Counted from the stretch's first letter, positions 9,111 through 18,166 are shown. The stretch: DNA of 64,000 nucleotides from Gemmiger sp. An194 (GCF_002160145.1 NZ_NFKA01000002.1:1-64000); one strand, 5' to 3'. A program made the numbers and translations. Notes: generated by a model from the sequence alone, not told the origin.

Positions 9111-9475
9111 GCCCGGTATTCCAAGGCCTGCTTTTGGTGGGCGATCTTGTTTTTCTGTTTCTCATCTTTGTGATGGTCAAGAACGGCCGGCTCAGCGTCC
9201 GGTTCAGCCTGCCCTGGCTGGGGCTGGGCGCGGGCATGCTGGTGCTGGCCATCTGGCCGGAGGTCGCCAAGATCCTGCGCAGCCTGGTGCAGGTGGAGGT
9301 GGTCTCCAACATGGTGTTCATCATGCTGTTTTGCTTTGTGCTGCTGGTGCTGCTCATTCTGTGCGCAGTGGTCAGCGAGTACAATGAACGGCTCAAACGC
9401 CTGACCCAGACAAACGCCATGCTGGAGCATCGGGTGCGCCAGCTGGAGGAGCAAATGCAACGTACCGGCCGGTAA
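9107..9475 (+). CDS. DUF2304 small membrane protein
   Basis: A 122-residue protein with three hydrophobic segments (about 5-24, 34-50 and 65-90) and a charged, heptad-like tail (residues 92-120, NERLKRLTQTNAMLEHRVRQ) likely to form a coiled coil. It matches the DUF2304 pattern of small membrane partners next to polyprenyl-phosphate GT2 enzymes. The ATGA overlap with the upstream GT2 suggests a one-to-one complex, possibly anchoring the soluble transferase. AAGGAGG precedes the ATG. The biochemical function of the family is not established. Confidence 0.8.
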   Translation: MSPVFQGLLLVGDLVFLFLIFVMVKNGRLSVRFSLPWLGLGAGMLVLAIWPEVAKILRSLVQVEVVSNMVFIMLFCFVLLVLLILCAVVSEYNERLKRLTQTNAMLEHRVRQLEEQMQRTGR

Positions 9476-9523
9476 CAACCATCGGGCCTGTCCGTCTATT
9501 TTGGTATACAAACAACATGCGCA

Positions 9524-9559
9524 GCTGCCGGGCCTCGGTTTCGATCGGGGCCCGGCAGC
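9524..9559. other. Intergenic GC-rich hairpin
   Basis: A perfect 11-bp inverted repeat (9524-9534 with 9549-9559) with a 14-nt loop, directly before the ribosome site of the next gene. There is no T-tract, so it is not a standard terminator; an mRNA-processing or translation-modulating hairpin is possible. Confidence 0.4.
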
Positions 9560-9574
9560 CCCGCCAAAGGATTG

Positions 9575-11362
9575 ATGCATTTCATGATGGCCTTGCTGCT
9601 CCATCTTTTTTTATTTTCCGCTTTTTTTCTGGGCTGGTGTCTCTGGCTGTTCCACCGGCTGCGGCTTCCGGCGGAGCAAACGCCGGTGGTCGCCATGTGC
9701 GCCCTTTCGGTGGTCACCTATCTGTTCGGGCTGGTGAACCTGTTCGGACTGATCCAGCCGATCTTGTACGCCGGAGGAATCCTGCTGGGGCTGTGGACGC
9801 TTTTCCGGCAGGGTCCGAAGCTGCTGCGGCGCTTTGTCACCCTGCCCATGATCGGCTTCGGCCTGGTGTGCGGCTGGTTCATGCTGCTTTTGCGCGGCGC
9901 CGCCGTGGAAGGGCATGACAATTTTGCCCACTGGGCCATCGTGGCCAAAAGCATCCTGACCCACAACGCCTTCCCCACCGCCGCAAACACCGCGGTGGAA
10001 TACGTGAGCTACCCGCCGGGAACCGCCGTCTGGATCAAGCTGGTGTGTGATCTGCTGGGCACCTCGGACGGCACCATGCTGTTTGCCCACATCATCCTGA
10101 ACATGGCCTGCATTCTGGCGCTGATCCCGCTGTGCCGCCGGTCGCTGCCGGTGGGGGCCGCTCTGGTAGCCTACGGCATCTTCTCTTTCCTGCAGTTCAA
10201 CGGCTGCGGCAGCCTGATGGTGGACTACCTGTTCACCCTGCTGGTGCTGGCCACCGCCGCGGTGATTCTCGCCTGTCAGAAGGAGCATCCCGCCGGCGGT
10301 CTGACCGGTGCGCTGGTCCTGCTCTGCTTCACCACTCTGGTGAAAAACAGCGGACTGATCTTTGCGGTCATCGGTCTTGTTCTGGCCCTCTGGGCGGTCT
10401 GGCACAGCGGCTTCTCCCGCAAGATCCGCTGGATCTGGAGCGGTCTGCTGACCCTTGCCCCTGTCGGTGTATGGGCACTCTGGCTGCTGCGGGTTCAGCT
10501 GGTATACGGCGAAACCTCTTCCAAGCACGCGGTCTCGGTGGAGAACTACGCCCAGCAGATCAGCGAAAAAAGCGCGGCGGATATCGCCGCCTTTCAGCAA
10601 AGCTTTTTCACCTACTGGCTGCACCCGGGCTACAGCGGCGTGGTCTTCTTCTGGATCACCGTCGCTTTGTGCATCGCGGTCCCGCTGCTGCTTTCGGCAA
10701 TGGGCCGCATTGACAAAAAGCGCGCCCTGCTCTATGTCTGCGGCAGTCTGGGGACGCTGGCGTTTTATCTTTTCACCCTGTATCTGACCTATCTGTTATC
10801 CATGAGCCGGGAGGAGATGCTGGTTCTTGCCAGCCTTCCCCGCTACATCGTGTGCTTCTGCGCCGCCATCACCGGGCTTATGCTGATGGCGCTGCTGTGG
10901 CATCTGCAGGGGCACAAGGCACGCCCCTGGGCGGGCGGAGTTATTCTTGCCTGCTGCCTGTACGCTCTGTTCGTCTGCCAGCCCGGTTCCCTGCGCTGCC
11001 TTTACAGCAGGCAGGATTACCAGAATAACGCCGAACAGGCCCCCTGGATCGAGCTGCGGGAGGAATACGGCCTGCCGGAAGGGGCCAGCTATCTGTTCTA
11101 CACCAACGGCTCCCCGGTGGACGGCTGGACCGGCCTGATGGTGGCCCGCTATGTGTTCAACACCGACCACGCGGCGCTCTGGCAGCTGCGGGACGACGGT
11201 CCCTATCTGGCCGCTGCTTTTGAGGAATACGAGTATGTGGTGTTCAAATCCCCGGATGCGCAGAGCGATGCGGAGCTGGAGCGCTGGGGCTTTGACCCGG
11301 CTTCCACTCCCTATCTGGACCGGGGAACCTTCATTCAGCGGCAGCAGGAGCTGGGCTCCTGA
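9575..11362 (+). CDS. Large multi-spanning membrane protein, probable GT-C glycosyltransferase
   Basis: A 595-residue protein with about 11-13 hydrophobic segments. The first extracytoplasmic loop contains GHDNFAHWAIVAKS and the following VSYPPGTAVWIK, the acidic plus tryptophan pattern seen in PMT/ArnT-like GT-C enzymes that use polyprenyl-phosphate sugars outside the membrane. The C-terminal 120 residues are soluble. It sits after a polyprenyl-phosphate sugar synthase pair (GT2 plus DUF2304), which could supply its donor. It resembles the protein at 46390-48270 in length, layout and the HWA loop. The start follows AAAGG; TTG at 9572 is adjacent. Confidence 0.75.
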   Translation: MHFMMALLLHLFLFSAFFLGWCLWLFHRLRLPAEQTPVVAMCALSVVTYLFGLVNLFGLIQPILYAGGILLGLWTLFRQGPKLLRRFVTLPMIGFGLVCGWFMLLLRGAAVEGHDNFAHWAIVAKSILTHNAFPTAANTAVEYVSYPPGTAVWIKLVCDLLGTSDGTMLFAHIILNMACILALIPLCRRSLPVGAALVAYGIFSFLQFNGCGSLMVDYLFTLLVLATAAVILACQKEHPAGGLTGALVLLCFTTLVKNSGLIFAVIGLVLALWAVWHSGFSRKIRWIWSGLLTLAPVGVWALWLLRVQLVYGETSSKHAVSVENYAQQISEKSAADIAAFQQSFFTYWLHPGYSGVVFFWITVALCIAVPLLLSAMGRIDKKRALLYVCGSLGTLAFYLFTLYLTYLLSMSREEMLVLASLPRYIVCFCAAITGLMLMALLWHLQGHKARPWAGGVILACCLYALFVCQPGSLRCLYSRQDYQNNAEQAPWIELREEYGLPEGASYLFYTNGSPVDGWTGLMVARYVFNTDHAALWQLRDDGPYLAAAFEEYEYVVFKSPDAQSDAELERWGFDPASTPYLDRGTFIQRQQELGS

Positions 11363-11411
11363 AAGCCCCGGCAGTCTCTTGGATTCAACGATTTCGGTGT
11401 GAGGTGCATGC

Positions 11412-12887
11412 ATGGATTTTAACACATTGGTCTTTTTGGGCTTTTTTGCGGGAGTTGCGGTGCTCACCTACTGTGTCCCCCGCCCGGCAAAGCCCTACCT
11501 CTGGCTGCTGGCCAGCTATGCCTTCTATCTGTATAAACCGGAAAACGCCCGACTGGTGTTTATCCTCATCAGCGTAACCGTGGTGACCTGGGTGTGCGCC
11601 CTGGCCATGGACAGTGTTCCCCAACAGGCCACGCGGCGGCTGTTTCTGGTGGTCTCGCTGGGTGTTTGCTGCGGGTTTCTGTTCTTTTTCAAGTACTTCA
11701 ACTTCTTCGGTGAGCTGCTGGGCGGCATCACCGGCCTGTTCGGCGGCGCGGCACCTCATCTGGATCTGATCGCCCCGCTGGGTCTTTCCTACTTTACCTT
11801 CCAGAGCCTGGGGTATGTGATCGATGTGTATCTGCACCAGACCAAGGCCGAGCGCAACCCGCTGAAATACGCGCTGTTCGTGAGCTTTTTCCCCTGCATC
11901 TTCACCGGCCCCATCGAGCGCAAGGAGCACCTGATGGCTCAGTTCGAGCATCCCCGCCGGTTTGACTATGACCGGGTGGCGGGCGGTTTGTTCCGGGTGC
12001 TGTGGGGTTATGTGAAAAAGATGGTCATTGCGGACAACATCGGCGTATTTGTGCGGGCGGTCTATTCCGCACCGGACCAGCACACCGGCCCTTATCTGCT
12101 GGCGGCCAGCCTGCTGTTCAGCTACCAGATCTACATGGACTTCTCCGGCTGCTGCGATATCGCCATCGGCGCGGGCCGGATGCTGGGCTTTGATCTTCTG
12201 GAAAACTTCAACCGTCCCTTTGCCGCCAAGACCTACACCGAGCTGTGGAACCGGTGGCACATGAGCCTGACCAACTGGTTCAAGGACTACATCTTCACGC
12301 CCCTCTCCTTCTATAACCGGGGCGCGGAGGGCTTTCTGGGCAAGCTGCAGGGCTGGTTCAACATCTTTATCATCTTCCCCATCAGCGGCCTGTGGCACGG
12401 CGCCAGTCTGGGCTATGTGATCTGGGGCGTTCTGAACGGCCTGTTCATGGTGGTGGGCAAGGCCACTGCCAAAAAGCGCCGCAAGCTGGCCAAGAAAAAC
12501 CCGCTGTATCAGGTTCCTCATCTGCAGGGATTCATCCAGCGGTGCTGCGTGTACCTGCTGTTCACCGCCTGCATCGTCTTCTTTGCGGCCGATCTTTATG
12601 GCGGTCAGGCGGGCATCGTGTTCGCCGGTCTGTTCACCGGCTGGGGGCAGGCAGGCCTTGCCCAGCTGGCCAGCGGCTTTGCGGCGCTGGGTCTGGGCGG
12701 CAGTACCGTTCTCATGCTGGTGGCCAGCAGCCTGGTTGTGGAACTGATCGAAGCCCGCGGCCCGGTGGCTCAGTGGATTCGCACCCAGCGGGCCTGGGTG
12801 CGCTGGCCGCTGTATTACGGGCTCTGCCTGCTGCTGCTGTTCTTCGGCGTATTCGGCCAGTCGGCCTATATCTACCAGCAATTCTAA
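11412..12887 (+). CDS. MBOAT family O-acyltransferase (AlgI/PatA/DltB type)
   Basis: A 491-residue multi-spanning membrane protein that passes acyl, usually acetyl, groups across the membrane for polysaccharide O-acylation. Diagnostic stretches: ASYAFYLYK at the N-terminus, LGLSYFTFQSLGYVIDVY, GPIERKEHL, YMDFSGCCDIAIG, NRWHMSLTNWFKDYIF and the catalytic-His motif GLWHGASLGYVIWG. The length matches AlgI. GAGGTG precedes the ATG. The following gene encodes an SGNH-like protein, giving the usual two-component acylation arrangement for the polymer made by this cluster. Confidence 0.92.
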   Translation: MDFNTLVFLGFFAGVAVLTYCVPRPAKPYLWLLASYAFYLYKPENARLVFILISVTVVTWVCALAMDSVPQQATRRLFLVVSLGVCCGFLFFFKYFNFFGELLGGITGLFGGAAPHLDLIAPLGLSYFTFQSLGYVIDVYLHQTKAERNPLKYALFVSFFPCIFTGPIERKEHLMAQFEHPRRFDYDRVAGGLFRVLWGYVKKMVIADNIGVFVRAVYSAPDQHTGPYLLAASLLFSYQIYMDFSGCCDIAIGAGRMLGFDLLENFNRPFAAKTYTELWNRWHMSLTNWFKDYIFTPLSFYNRGAEGFLGKLQGWFNIFIIFPISGLWHGASLGYVIWGVLNGLFMVVGKATAKKRRKLAKKNPLYQVPHLQGFIQRCCVYLLFTACIVFFAADLYGGQAGIVFAGLFTGWGQAGLAQLASGFAALGLGGSTVLMLVASSLVVELIEARGPVAQWIRTQRAWVRWPLYYGLCLLLLFFGVFGQSAYIYQQF

Positions 12888-12902
12888 GGAGGTGCGGCGA
12901 TC

Positions 12903-14222
12903 TTGACCAATCAACCCAAGCGCAAAAAAAAGCGCAGCCTTGTGCGCACGCTCCTGTATCGCTTCTTCACCGGGCTGGAGATTCTGATCAAATTCTGCTT
13001 TTTCATTCCCATTCTGCTGTTCATGGTCTGGTTCAGCCATAAGGTGGACATCAGCGGCCTGTTCCAGGGCGAGTTGGCTCCCCGCGAGGTGGCCAACATG
13101 CTGCTGGCAGGTGACACCGTTTCCAATTACGACAAGATGGACGAGCGGGCGGTGCTGGAGCTGTATGTACAGAATCTGCCGGAGGAGCAGGTGCCGGAAA
13201 CCATTGCTCTTGGCTCCAGCCGGGTGCTGCAGCTGCAGCAGGAGCTGGTGAGCGGCAGCTTTTTCAACATGGGCCTGAGCGGCGCCTCCGCCATGGATGT
13301 GATGAACTGCTTCTATCTGCTGGACAAGGAGGGCAAGCTGCCCAAAAACCTGATCATCGAGGTTGACCCCTGGCTGTTCAACGGCGAGAATCCCACTCTG
13401 AACCAGCAGGCCGACACGGAACTCTTTCCGGAATTTTTGCAGAACGCTCTTGGCATTGAAAGCGATTATCAGGAGCCGGACAAGCTGGAGCTGTGGAAGG
13501 CACTGATCGACCCGGCCTACTTCCAGGGCAACGTGAAATATGCTCTGAAGCAGCGAGCCACCGGCGAGACCACCACCGAGGACGGCGAAAGCATTCCCTT
13601 CCAGCCGGTGAGCGGTGATCTGGACCAGCTGGAATACAACGCCAAAGCCCCGGACGGCACTGTGGTCTATCAGGCGGATTTTCGCAACTGGAATTACGAC
13701 CAGATAATGGCCGAGGTACTGGATCAGGCGGGCACCCTGGACGGACTGCACGGCTTTTCCCAGATGGACCCCTACTGGACCGATCTGTTCGAGCGTTTTG
13801 TAAGCTATGTGCAAAGCAAGAATGTGAACGTGGTCTTGCTGCTCACGCCCTATCACCCCTTCATCATCAAATATGTCCACGACAATCCCCAGGGCTTTGA
13901 GGGCTTCTTTGATGTGGAACCCTGGCTGCGCAGCTTTGCCCAGGAGCACAACATTCCCCTGTACGGCAGCTACCATGCCAGCCGCATCGGCGTGCCGGAA
14001 AGCCTGTTCTACGACGGCCTGCACTGCAAGCCGGAGGCCCTCAAGCTGTACTTCCCCGGCATCGAGGCCGCGCTGCAGGGCCTGCAGACCTCCTATGAGG
14101 CTCAGTATCTGGAAACCTACGGGGCGGACAATGCCGATCTGGTGACCAACGCCCTGGTGGGCACCACCGCCGACTGCCTGGTGGTGGACGAGGAATGGTT
14201 TGCCAAGGCCAGCACCTCCTGA
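12903..14222 (+). CDS. Membrane-anchored SGNH-hydrolase-like protein (AlgJ/DltD-like acylation partner)
   Basis: A 439-residue protein with a basic N-terminus, one membrane anchor (about residues 22-42) and an extracytoplasmic domain. Candidate catalytic elements are ALGSSRVLQ (block I Ser), NMGLSGAS, and YDGLHCKPEA near the C-terminus, which supplies the DxxH dyad. This arrangement is seen in AlgX/AlgJ, PatB and DltD partners of MBOAT proteins. It starts at TTG after AAGGAGGTG, 15 bases from the MBOAT gene. The acceptor polymer is probably the FucNAc-containing glycan of this locus, an inference from position. Confidence 0.75.
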   Translation: MTNQPKRKKKRSLVRTLLYRFFTGLEILIKFCFFIPILLFMVWFSHKVDISGLFQGELAPREVANMLLAGDTVSNYDKMDERAVLELYVQNLPEEQVPETIALGSSRVLQLQQELVSGSFFNMGLSGASAMDVMNCFYLLDKEGKLPKNLIIEVDPWLFNGENPTLNQQADTELFPEFLQNALGIESDYQEPDKLELWKALIDPAYFQGNVKYALKQRATGETTTEDGESIPFQPVSGDLDQLEYNAKAPDGTVVYQADFRNWNYDQIMAEVLDQAGTLDGLHGFSQMDPYWTDLFERFVSYVQSKNVNVVLLLTPYHPFIIKYVHDNPQGFEGFFDVEPWLRSFAQEHNIPLYGSYHASRIGVPESLFYDGLHCKPEALKLYFPGIEAALQGLQTSYEAQYLETYGADNADLVTNALVGTTADCLVVDEEWFAKASTS

Positions 14223-14246
14223 TCTCCGTTCCTCCTGTACAACAAC

Positions 14247-14294
14247 AAAAGCCCCGCTTCACGCGCTGTTGCAGCGCTGTGAAGCGGGGCTTTT
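14247..14294. terminator. Bidirectional terminator between convergent units
   Basis: A perfect 16-bp stem (14247-14262 with 14279-14294) beginning AAAAGCCCC and ending GGGGCTTTT, with a second 6-bp stem inside the loop (14263-14268 with 14272-14277). It separates the plus-strand polymer cluster from the minus-strand iron importer. Confidence 0.92.
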
Positions 14295-14306
14295 CTCTGT
14301 TTAAGC

Positions 14307-15332
14307 TTAAGCGTTCAAGCCAAGACCGGTTTCCAGGTCAGACAGCATCCGGTCCAGAGCAGTAATGCCGCCTTCCGCCGTGTACCATACCGCCGGGTTG
14401 GCCAGATGGACCACGTGGCCCTCCTGCGCCGCCTGGGTCTTGTTCACCAGCTCATTGTCCATGATCTCCTGGGCCAGCTTGGCGCCATCGGTGCCGATGG
14501 CCGCGTCACGGTCCATCACAAAGATGTACTGGGGGTCCTTTTCCACAATGAACTCGAAGGAAGCCTCATTGCCGTGGGTGGAGGTGTCGATGTTGGCATC
14601 CACGCCGATGTTCTCAAAGCCGATCTCCCGGCCGATCAGCGAGCAGCGGCCGTCGTTGCCCAGCACGTTATAGCTGCCGCTGGTGCACATGCCCACAATG
14701 GCGGTCTTGCCGGCAGCGAACTCCTGCAGAGCGGCAATGCGGCCGTCAAAGCCCGCCATCAGCTCCTTCGCCTTGCTTTCCAGCCCGAACAGAGAGGCAA
14801 CGGTGGCGGCGTTCTGGCGCACGCTCTCCACCACGCCCAGTTCGGTATCGGTGGAAAGATAGATCACCGGCGCGATCTCGTTCAGAGCATCGTAGGAGGA
14901 GGCCAGGCGGACGCCGATGAAGATCACGTCCGGATCGCTGGCCATCACCGCCTCCAGATCGGCCTCCTTGATGGTGCCCAGGTTGGCCACCGCTTTATCC
15001 TCCATATAGCTCTGCAGGTAATCCAGACTGGTGGAGGCGCTGCCCACCACCCGGCCGCCCAGGCCCAGTGCATCCAGAATGTCCAGGCTGGCCATATCCA
15101 GCACTGCGATCCGCTGAGGATCGTAGGGAACCGTCAGGTCCACGGTTTCCTTGCTGCCGTTCAGGCTCCGGATGGTTATTTCCTGCTGTGCGGCAGAGGA
15201 GGAACCGGATGCAGCCGCCTCACTTTCGCTTTTGGGGGACGCCATTGCGGCCAGGTCTGCCGCGATGCCGCCGCAGGCGGTCATGGAAAGGGCCAGCAAG
15301 CCGGCCAGCGCCAGGGAAAGATATTTTTTCAT
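14307..15332 (-). CDS. Siderophore-type ABC transporter substrate-binding lipoprotein
   Basis: A 341-residue periplasmic-binding-fold lipoprotein. The signal peptide ends in the lipobox LSMTAC (Cys20), followed by a Ser/Ala-rich linker. The mature domain has RIAVLDMASLDILDALGLG, GTIKEADLEAVMASDPDVIF and VMDRDAAIG, typical of class III binding proteins such as YclQ, CeuE and FhuD that capture ferric siderophores. It is the last gene of a four-gene minus-strand operon with two permeases and an ATPase. The ligand cannot be read from sequence; catecholate/petrobactin-type is the best guess from YclNOPQ-like order. Confidence 0.88.
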   Translation of the reverse strand: MKKYLSLALAGLLALSMTACGGIAADLAAMASPKSESEAAASGSSSAAQQEITIRSLNGSKETVDLTVPYDPQRIAVLDMASLDILDALGLGGRVVGSASTSLDYLQSYMEDKAVANLGTIKEADLEAVMASDPDVIFIGVRLASSYDALNEIAPVIYLSTDTELGVVESVRQNAATVASLFGLESKAKELMAGFDGRIAALQEFAAGKTAIVGMCTSGSYNVLGNDGRCSLIGREIGFENIGVDANIDTSTHGNEASFEFIVEKDPQYIFVMDRDAAIGTDGAKLAQEIMDNELVNKTQAAQEGHVVHLANPAVWYTAEGGITALDRMLSDLETGLGLNA

Positions 15333-15374
15333 GGGAAATTTCTCCTTTGATGGAAGATTTGTTTGAAATGTGCG

Positions 15375-16127
15375 TCAGTAATAGATGGACAGCGGCCTGC
15401 CCTTCACGGTCTGGACCTCAAACTCCACTCCGTAGATGTCGGACAGATTCTCCTTGGTGATCACCTCGTGCACCGGGCCGAACTTGGCGATGCCGCCGTC
15501 CTTGAAGGCGCAGATGTAATCGGAGTAGAAGGCCGCATAGTTGATCTCGTGCAGCACCAGAATCACGGTTTTGCCCAGCTCGTCGCAAAGGCGACGCACC
15601 GTCTTCATCAGATTGGTAGCGTGGTAGATGTCCAGATTGTTGGTGGGCTCGTCCAACAGGATGTACTCGGTGTCCTGGGCGATGACCATGGCGATCAGCG
15701 CCCGCTGCCGCTGCCCGCCGGAGAGCTCATCCAGAAACCGGTCCTGGAATTCCTCCAGCTCCATATAGGCAATGGCCCGGTCGATGATCTCTGTGTCCTC
15801 GGCGGTGAGCCGGCTGCCGGAATAAGGGAAGCGGCCGAAGGCCACCAGCTCCCGCACCGTGAGCTTCATCTGAATGTTGTTGGACTGGGTGAGAATGGCC
15901 AGCCGTCGGGCCAGCTCCCGGCTCTTCCAATGGCCGATGTGAGTGCCGTCCAGCTCCACCAGGCCCTCGTCCTGGGCAATGAGCCGGGAGATCATGCTCA
16001 TCACGGTGGACTTGCCCGCCCCGTTGGGGCCGATCAGTGAGGTCACCTTGCCCTTCGGAATGGAAAAGCTCACCCCGTTCACCACAGTCCTGCCCTGATA
16101 ACGCTTGGTCAATCCTTGAATCTTCAT
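15375..16127 (-). CDS. Siderophore ABC transporter ATP-binding protein
   Basis: A 250-residue ABC ATPase of the FepC/YclP group powering iron-complex import. Walker A is GPNGAGKST, the Q-loop area reads LTQSNNIQMKL, the signature is LSGGQRQRAL, Walker B EYILLDEPTNNLD, and the switch His is in LVLHEINYA. The ATG at 16127 is preferred (AGAAGGTG five bases upstream); a GTG at 16133 overlaps the permease stop. The close spacing implies translational coupling with the upstream permease. Confidence 0.93.
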   Translation of the reverse strand: MKIQGLTKRYQGRTVVNGVSFSIPKGKVTSLIGPNGAGKSTVMSMISRLIAQDEGLVELDGTHIGHWKSRELARRLAILTQSNNIQMKLTVRELVAFGRFPYSGSRLTAEDTEIIDRAIAYMELEEFQDRFLDELSGGQRQRALIAMVIAQDTEYILLDEPTNNLDIYHATNLMKTVRRLCDELGKTVILVLHEINYAAFYSDYICAFKDGGIAKFGPVHEVITKENLSDIYGVEFEVQTVKGRPLSIYY

Positions 16128-16129
16128 GG

Positions 16130-17107
16130 TCACACCTTCTTTCTTGCCAAAAGCAGATAGAGGAAATAAAGTCCGCCGCCCACCGTGATGAACACGCTCA
16201 CCGGCACGGTGTAGGAATACACATGCTCCACAATGAGCTGACCGCCCACCAGCACCGCCATGCCGAACAGGGCGGAACCGGCGATCAGCTGGGTGTGCCG
16301 GTAGGTGCTCAGCAGCTGGCGGGAGAGGTTGGCGATGATCAGCCCCAGAAAGGAGATGGGGCCCACCATGGCGGTGGCCACCGCGATGCAGAGAGCTACT
16401 CCCAGCAGCAGGCGGCGGATGCAGCGGTCGTAGTCCACGCCCAGGTTGATGGCCTGGTCCTTGCCCAGAGTCAGCACATCCAGCAGGGCAAGCTCCCGCC
16501 GCAGGGCAAAGGCCACCCCTGCCAGCAGCAGCACCGAGAACAGCAGAATCTCGGAGTTGATGTTGCTGAAGCTGGCCACCAGGGTGCTCAGCAGGCTGTC
16601 GTACTCGTTGGGGTCCATCACCCGGGTGAGGGTGGTCTGGATGCTGCCGAAAAAGGAGGTGAGCACCGTGCCCACCAACAGCACATACAGCACGTTGTGG
16701 CGGGTCATGCGGAAGATCCAGCTATACAGCACCGTGGCCGCAATGCCCATCAGCACCACATCCACCCCGAAGGCCAGATTGGCGTTGGTGGCCACCACAC
16801 TGGCCGATCCCAGAAAGAACACCACCGCGGTGTGGATGAGGGTGTACAGCGCGTTCATGCCCAGCAGACAGGGGGTAACGATGGTGTTGTTGATCACCGA
16901 CTGGAACACAATGGACGCCCCACCGATGGACACCGCCGTGACGGCCATAGCCGCCAGCTTGGGGGCGCGGATCTTCATGGAATAAGCAAACAGGCGGGCG
17001 TTGGCCGGGTCGGTATTGACCAGCAGATAACCCGCGGCACAGATCAGCGCCAGCACCGCCAGAATCAGCAGCTTGCGCCGGTTGGACCGGATGGCAGCAG
17101 TATTCAT
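16130..17107 (-). CDS. Siderophore ABC transporter permease (YclO/FecD type)
   Basis: A 325-residue FecCD-family permease with about nine to ten membrane segments. The first lies at residues 10-30 (LLILAVLALICAAGYLLV), and the coupling region is VGPISFLGLIIANLSRQLLS near residue 255. It pairs with the upstream permease to form a heterodimeric channel. Its ATG overlaps the stop of the upstream permease (ATGA), and its own stop lies beside the start of the ATPase gene. Confidence 0.93.
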   Translation of the reverse strand: MNTAAIRSNRRKLLILAVLALICAAGYLLVNTDPANARLFAYSMKIRAPKLAAMAVTAVSIGGASIVFQSVINNTIVTPCLLGMNALYTLIHTAVVFFLGSASVVATNANLAFGVDVVLMGIAATVLYSWIFRMTRHNVLYVLLVGTVLTSFFGSIQTTLTRVMDPNEYDSLLSTLVASFSNINSEILLFSVLLLAGVAFALRRELALLDVLTLGKDQAINLGVDYDRCIRRLLLGVALCIAVATAMVGPISFLGLIIANLSRQLLSTYRHTQLIAGSALFGMAVLVGGQLIVEHVYSYTVPVSVFITVGGGLYFLYLLLARKKV

Positions 17108-18141
17108 GCTTCGCAGCCTCCTTCCTTTGCCGGCACGGGGCAGCAGCTCTGCGCCGGAGCCGTGAGCCGGATGGACTTGCGGCCGTTGCGCAGCCGGTAA
17201 AACAGCAGGCCGATAAACAGCACACTGCCCAGAATGCCCACGATCAGCTCGATGGGCAGCTCATAGGGCGCGATCACCACCCGGCCGATCATGTCGCACA
17301 CCAGCACAAAGATGGCACCGAACAGGGCGGTATCCGCCAGAGTGCCGCGGATCTTATCGCCCTTGAACAGGGCCACCAGATTGGGCACGATCAAACCGAT
17401 ATAGGAGATGGAGCCCACGACCACCACCACGCTGGCGGTGATCATGGCCGAGATGCTCAAGCCCATGAACAGCACCAGATTGTATGGCACGCCCAGGTTT
17501 TTGGAAAAATCCCGGCCCAGGCCCACAATGTTGAAGTGGTTGGCGAACACAAAGGCCAGCACGATCAGCGGAGCGGTGAGCCATACGATCTCGTACCGGC
17601 CCTTGATGACCAGGGAAAAATGTCCCACCAGCCAGGAGGACAGCGCCTGGGTCATCTCGTACTGATAAGCCAGATAGCTGGTCACACCGCCGATCACATT
17701 GCCGAACATGATGCCCACCAGCGGCACCATGACCGCATCCTTGAACCGGATGCGCTGGATGAACCACACAAATACCCAGGTGCCCGCAATGGCGGCGGCA
17801 AAAGCGAACAGCGCCCGCCCCCACAGGGTGGAATTCGGCAGGAACAACAGGGCAAACAGAATGCCCAGCTGGGCGGAAGAGATGGTCGCCCCGGTGGTGG
17901 GGGATACAAATTTATTGCTGCACAGCTGCTGCATAATCAGTCCTGCCACACTCATGCCCGCGCCGGTGCACAGAATGGCCAGCAGCCGGGGCAGGCGGGA
18001 CAGAAGAAAGATCTCCCAGGTGTGGGCATCGCCCTGTATAAGCGCTCGCAGCTCCAGATCGATCACGCCCACAAACAGGGACACGGCGGCCAATATTGCC
18101 AGAATCGCCGCAAGCACTGCAGTGATCCGGTTGGATTTCAT
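17104..18141 (-). CDS. Siderophore ABC transporter permease (YclN/FecC type)
   Basis: A 345-residue FecCD-family permease, first gene of the importer operon. Features are the family stretch GAGMSVAGLIMQQLCSNKFVSPTTGA at about residues 60-86 (split membrane segments), and the coupling helix GSISYIGLIVPNLVALFKGD. The length is normal for the family plus a short Cys/Pro-containing tail. AAGGAGGG precedes the ATG. A metal-regulator-like palindrome lies 26-43 bases upstream, indicating iron or manganese control. Confidence 0.93.
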   Translation of the reverse strand: MKSNRITAVLAAILAILAAVSLFVGVIDLELRALIQGDAHTWEIFLLSRLPRLLAILCTGAGMSVAGLIMQQLCSNKFVSPTTGATISSAQLGILFALLFLPNSTLWGRALFAFAAAIAGTWVFVWFIQRIRFKDAVMVPLVGIMFGNVIGGVTSYLAYQYEMTQALSSWLVGHFSLVIKGRYEIVWLTAPLIVLAFVFANHFNIVGLGRDFSKNLGVPYNLVLFMGLSISAMITASVVVVVGSISYIGLIVPNLVALFKGDKIRGTLADTALFGAIFVLVCDMIGRVVIAPYELPIELIVGILGSVLFIGLLFYRLRNGRKSIRLTAPAQSCCPVPAKEGGCEA

Positions 18142-18166
18142 GGATGGTACCCTCCTTATCGCGTAA

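Noticed and set aside
11385-14024. 879-codon minus-strand ORF opposite the MBOAT and SGNH genes
   Set aside because: Antisense shadow: low-information His/Gln/Ala-rich sequence with no ribosome site and no recognisable domain.
15375-16133. GTG start of the siderophore ATPase at 16133
   Set aside because: The ATG at 16127 has the better-placed AGAAGGTG site; the GTG only adds two residues.
14307-18141. Vitamin B12 importer (BtuCDF)
   Set aside because: No cobalamin riboswitch upstream, and the operator looks metal-responsive; the binding protein resembles siderophore binders.
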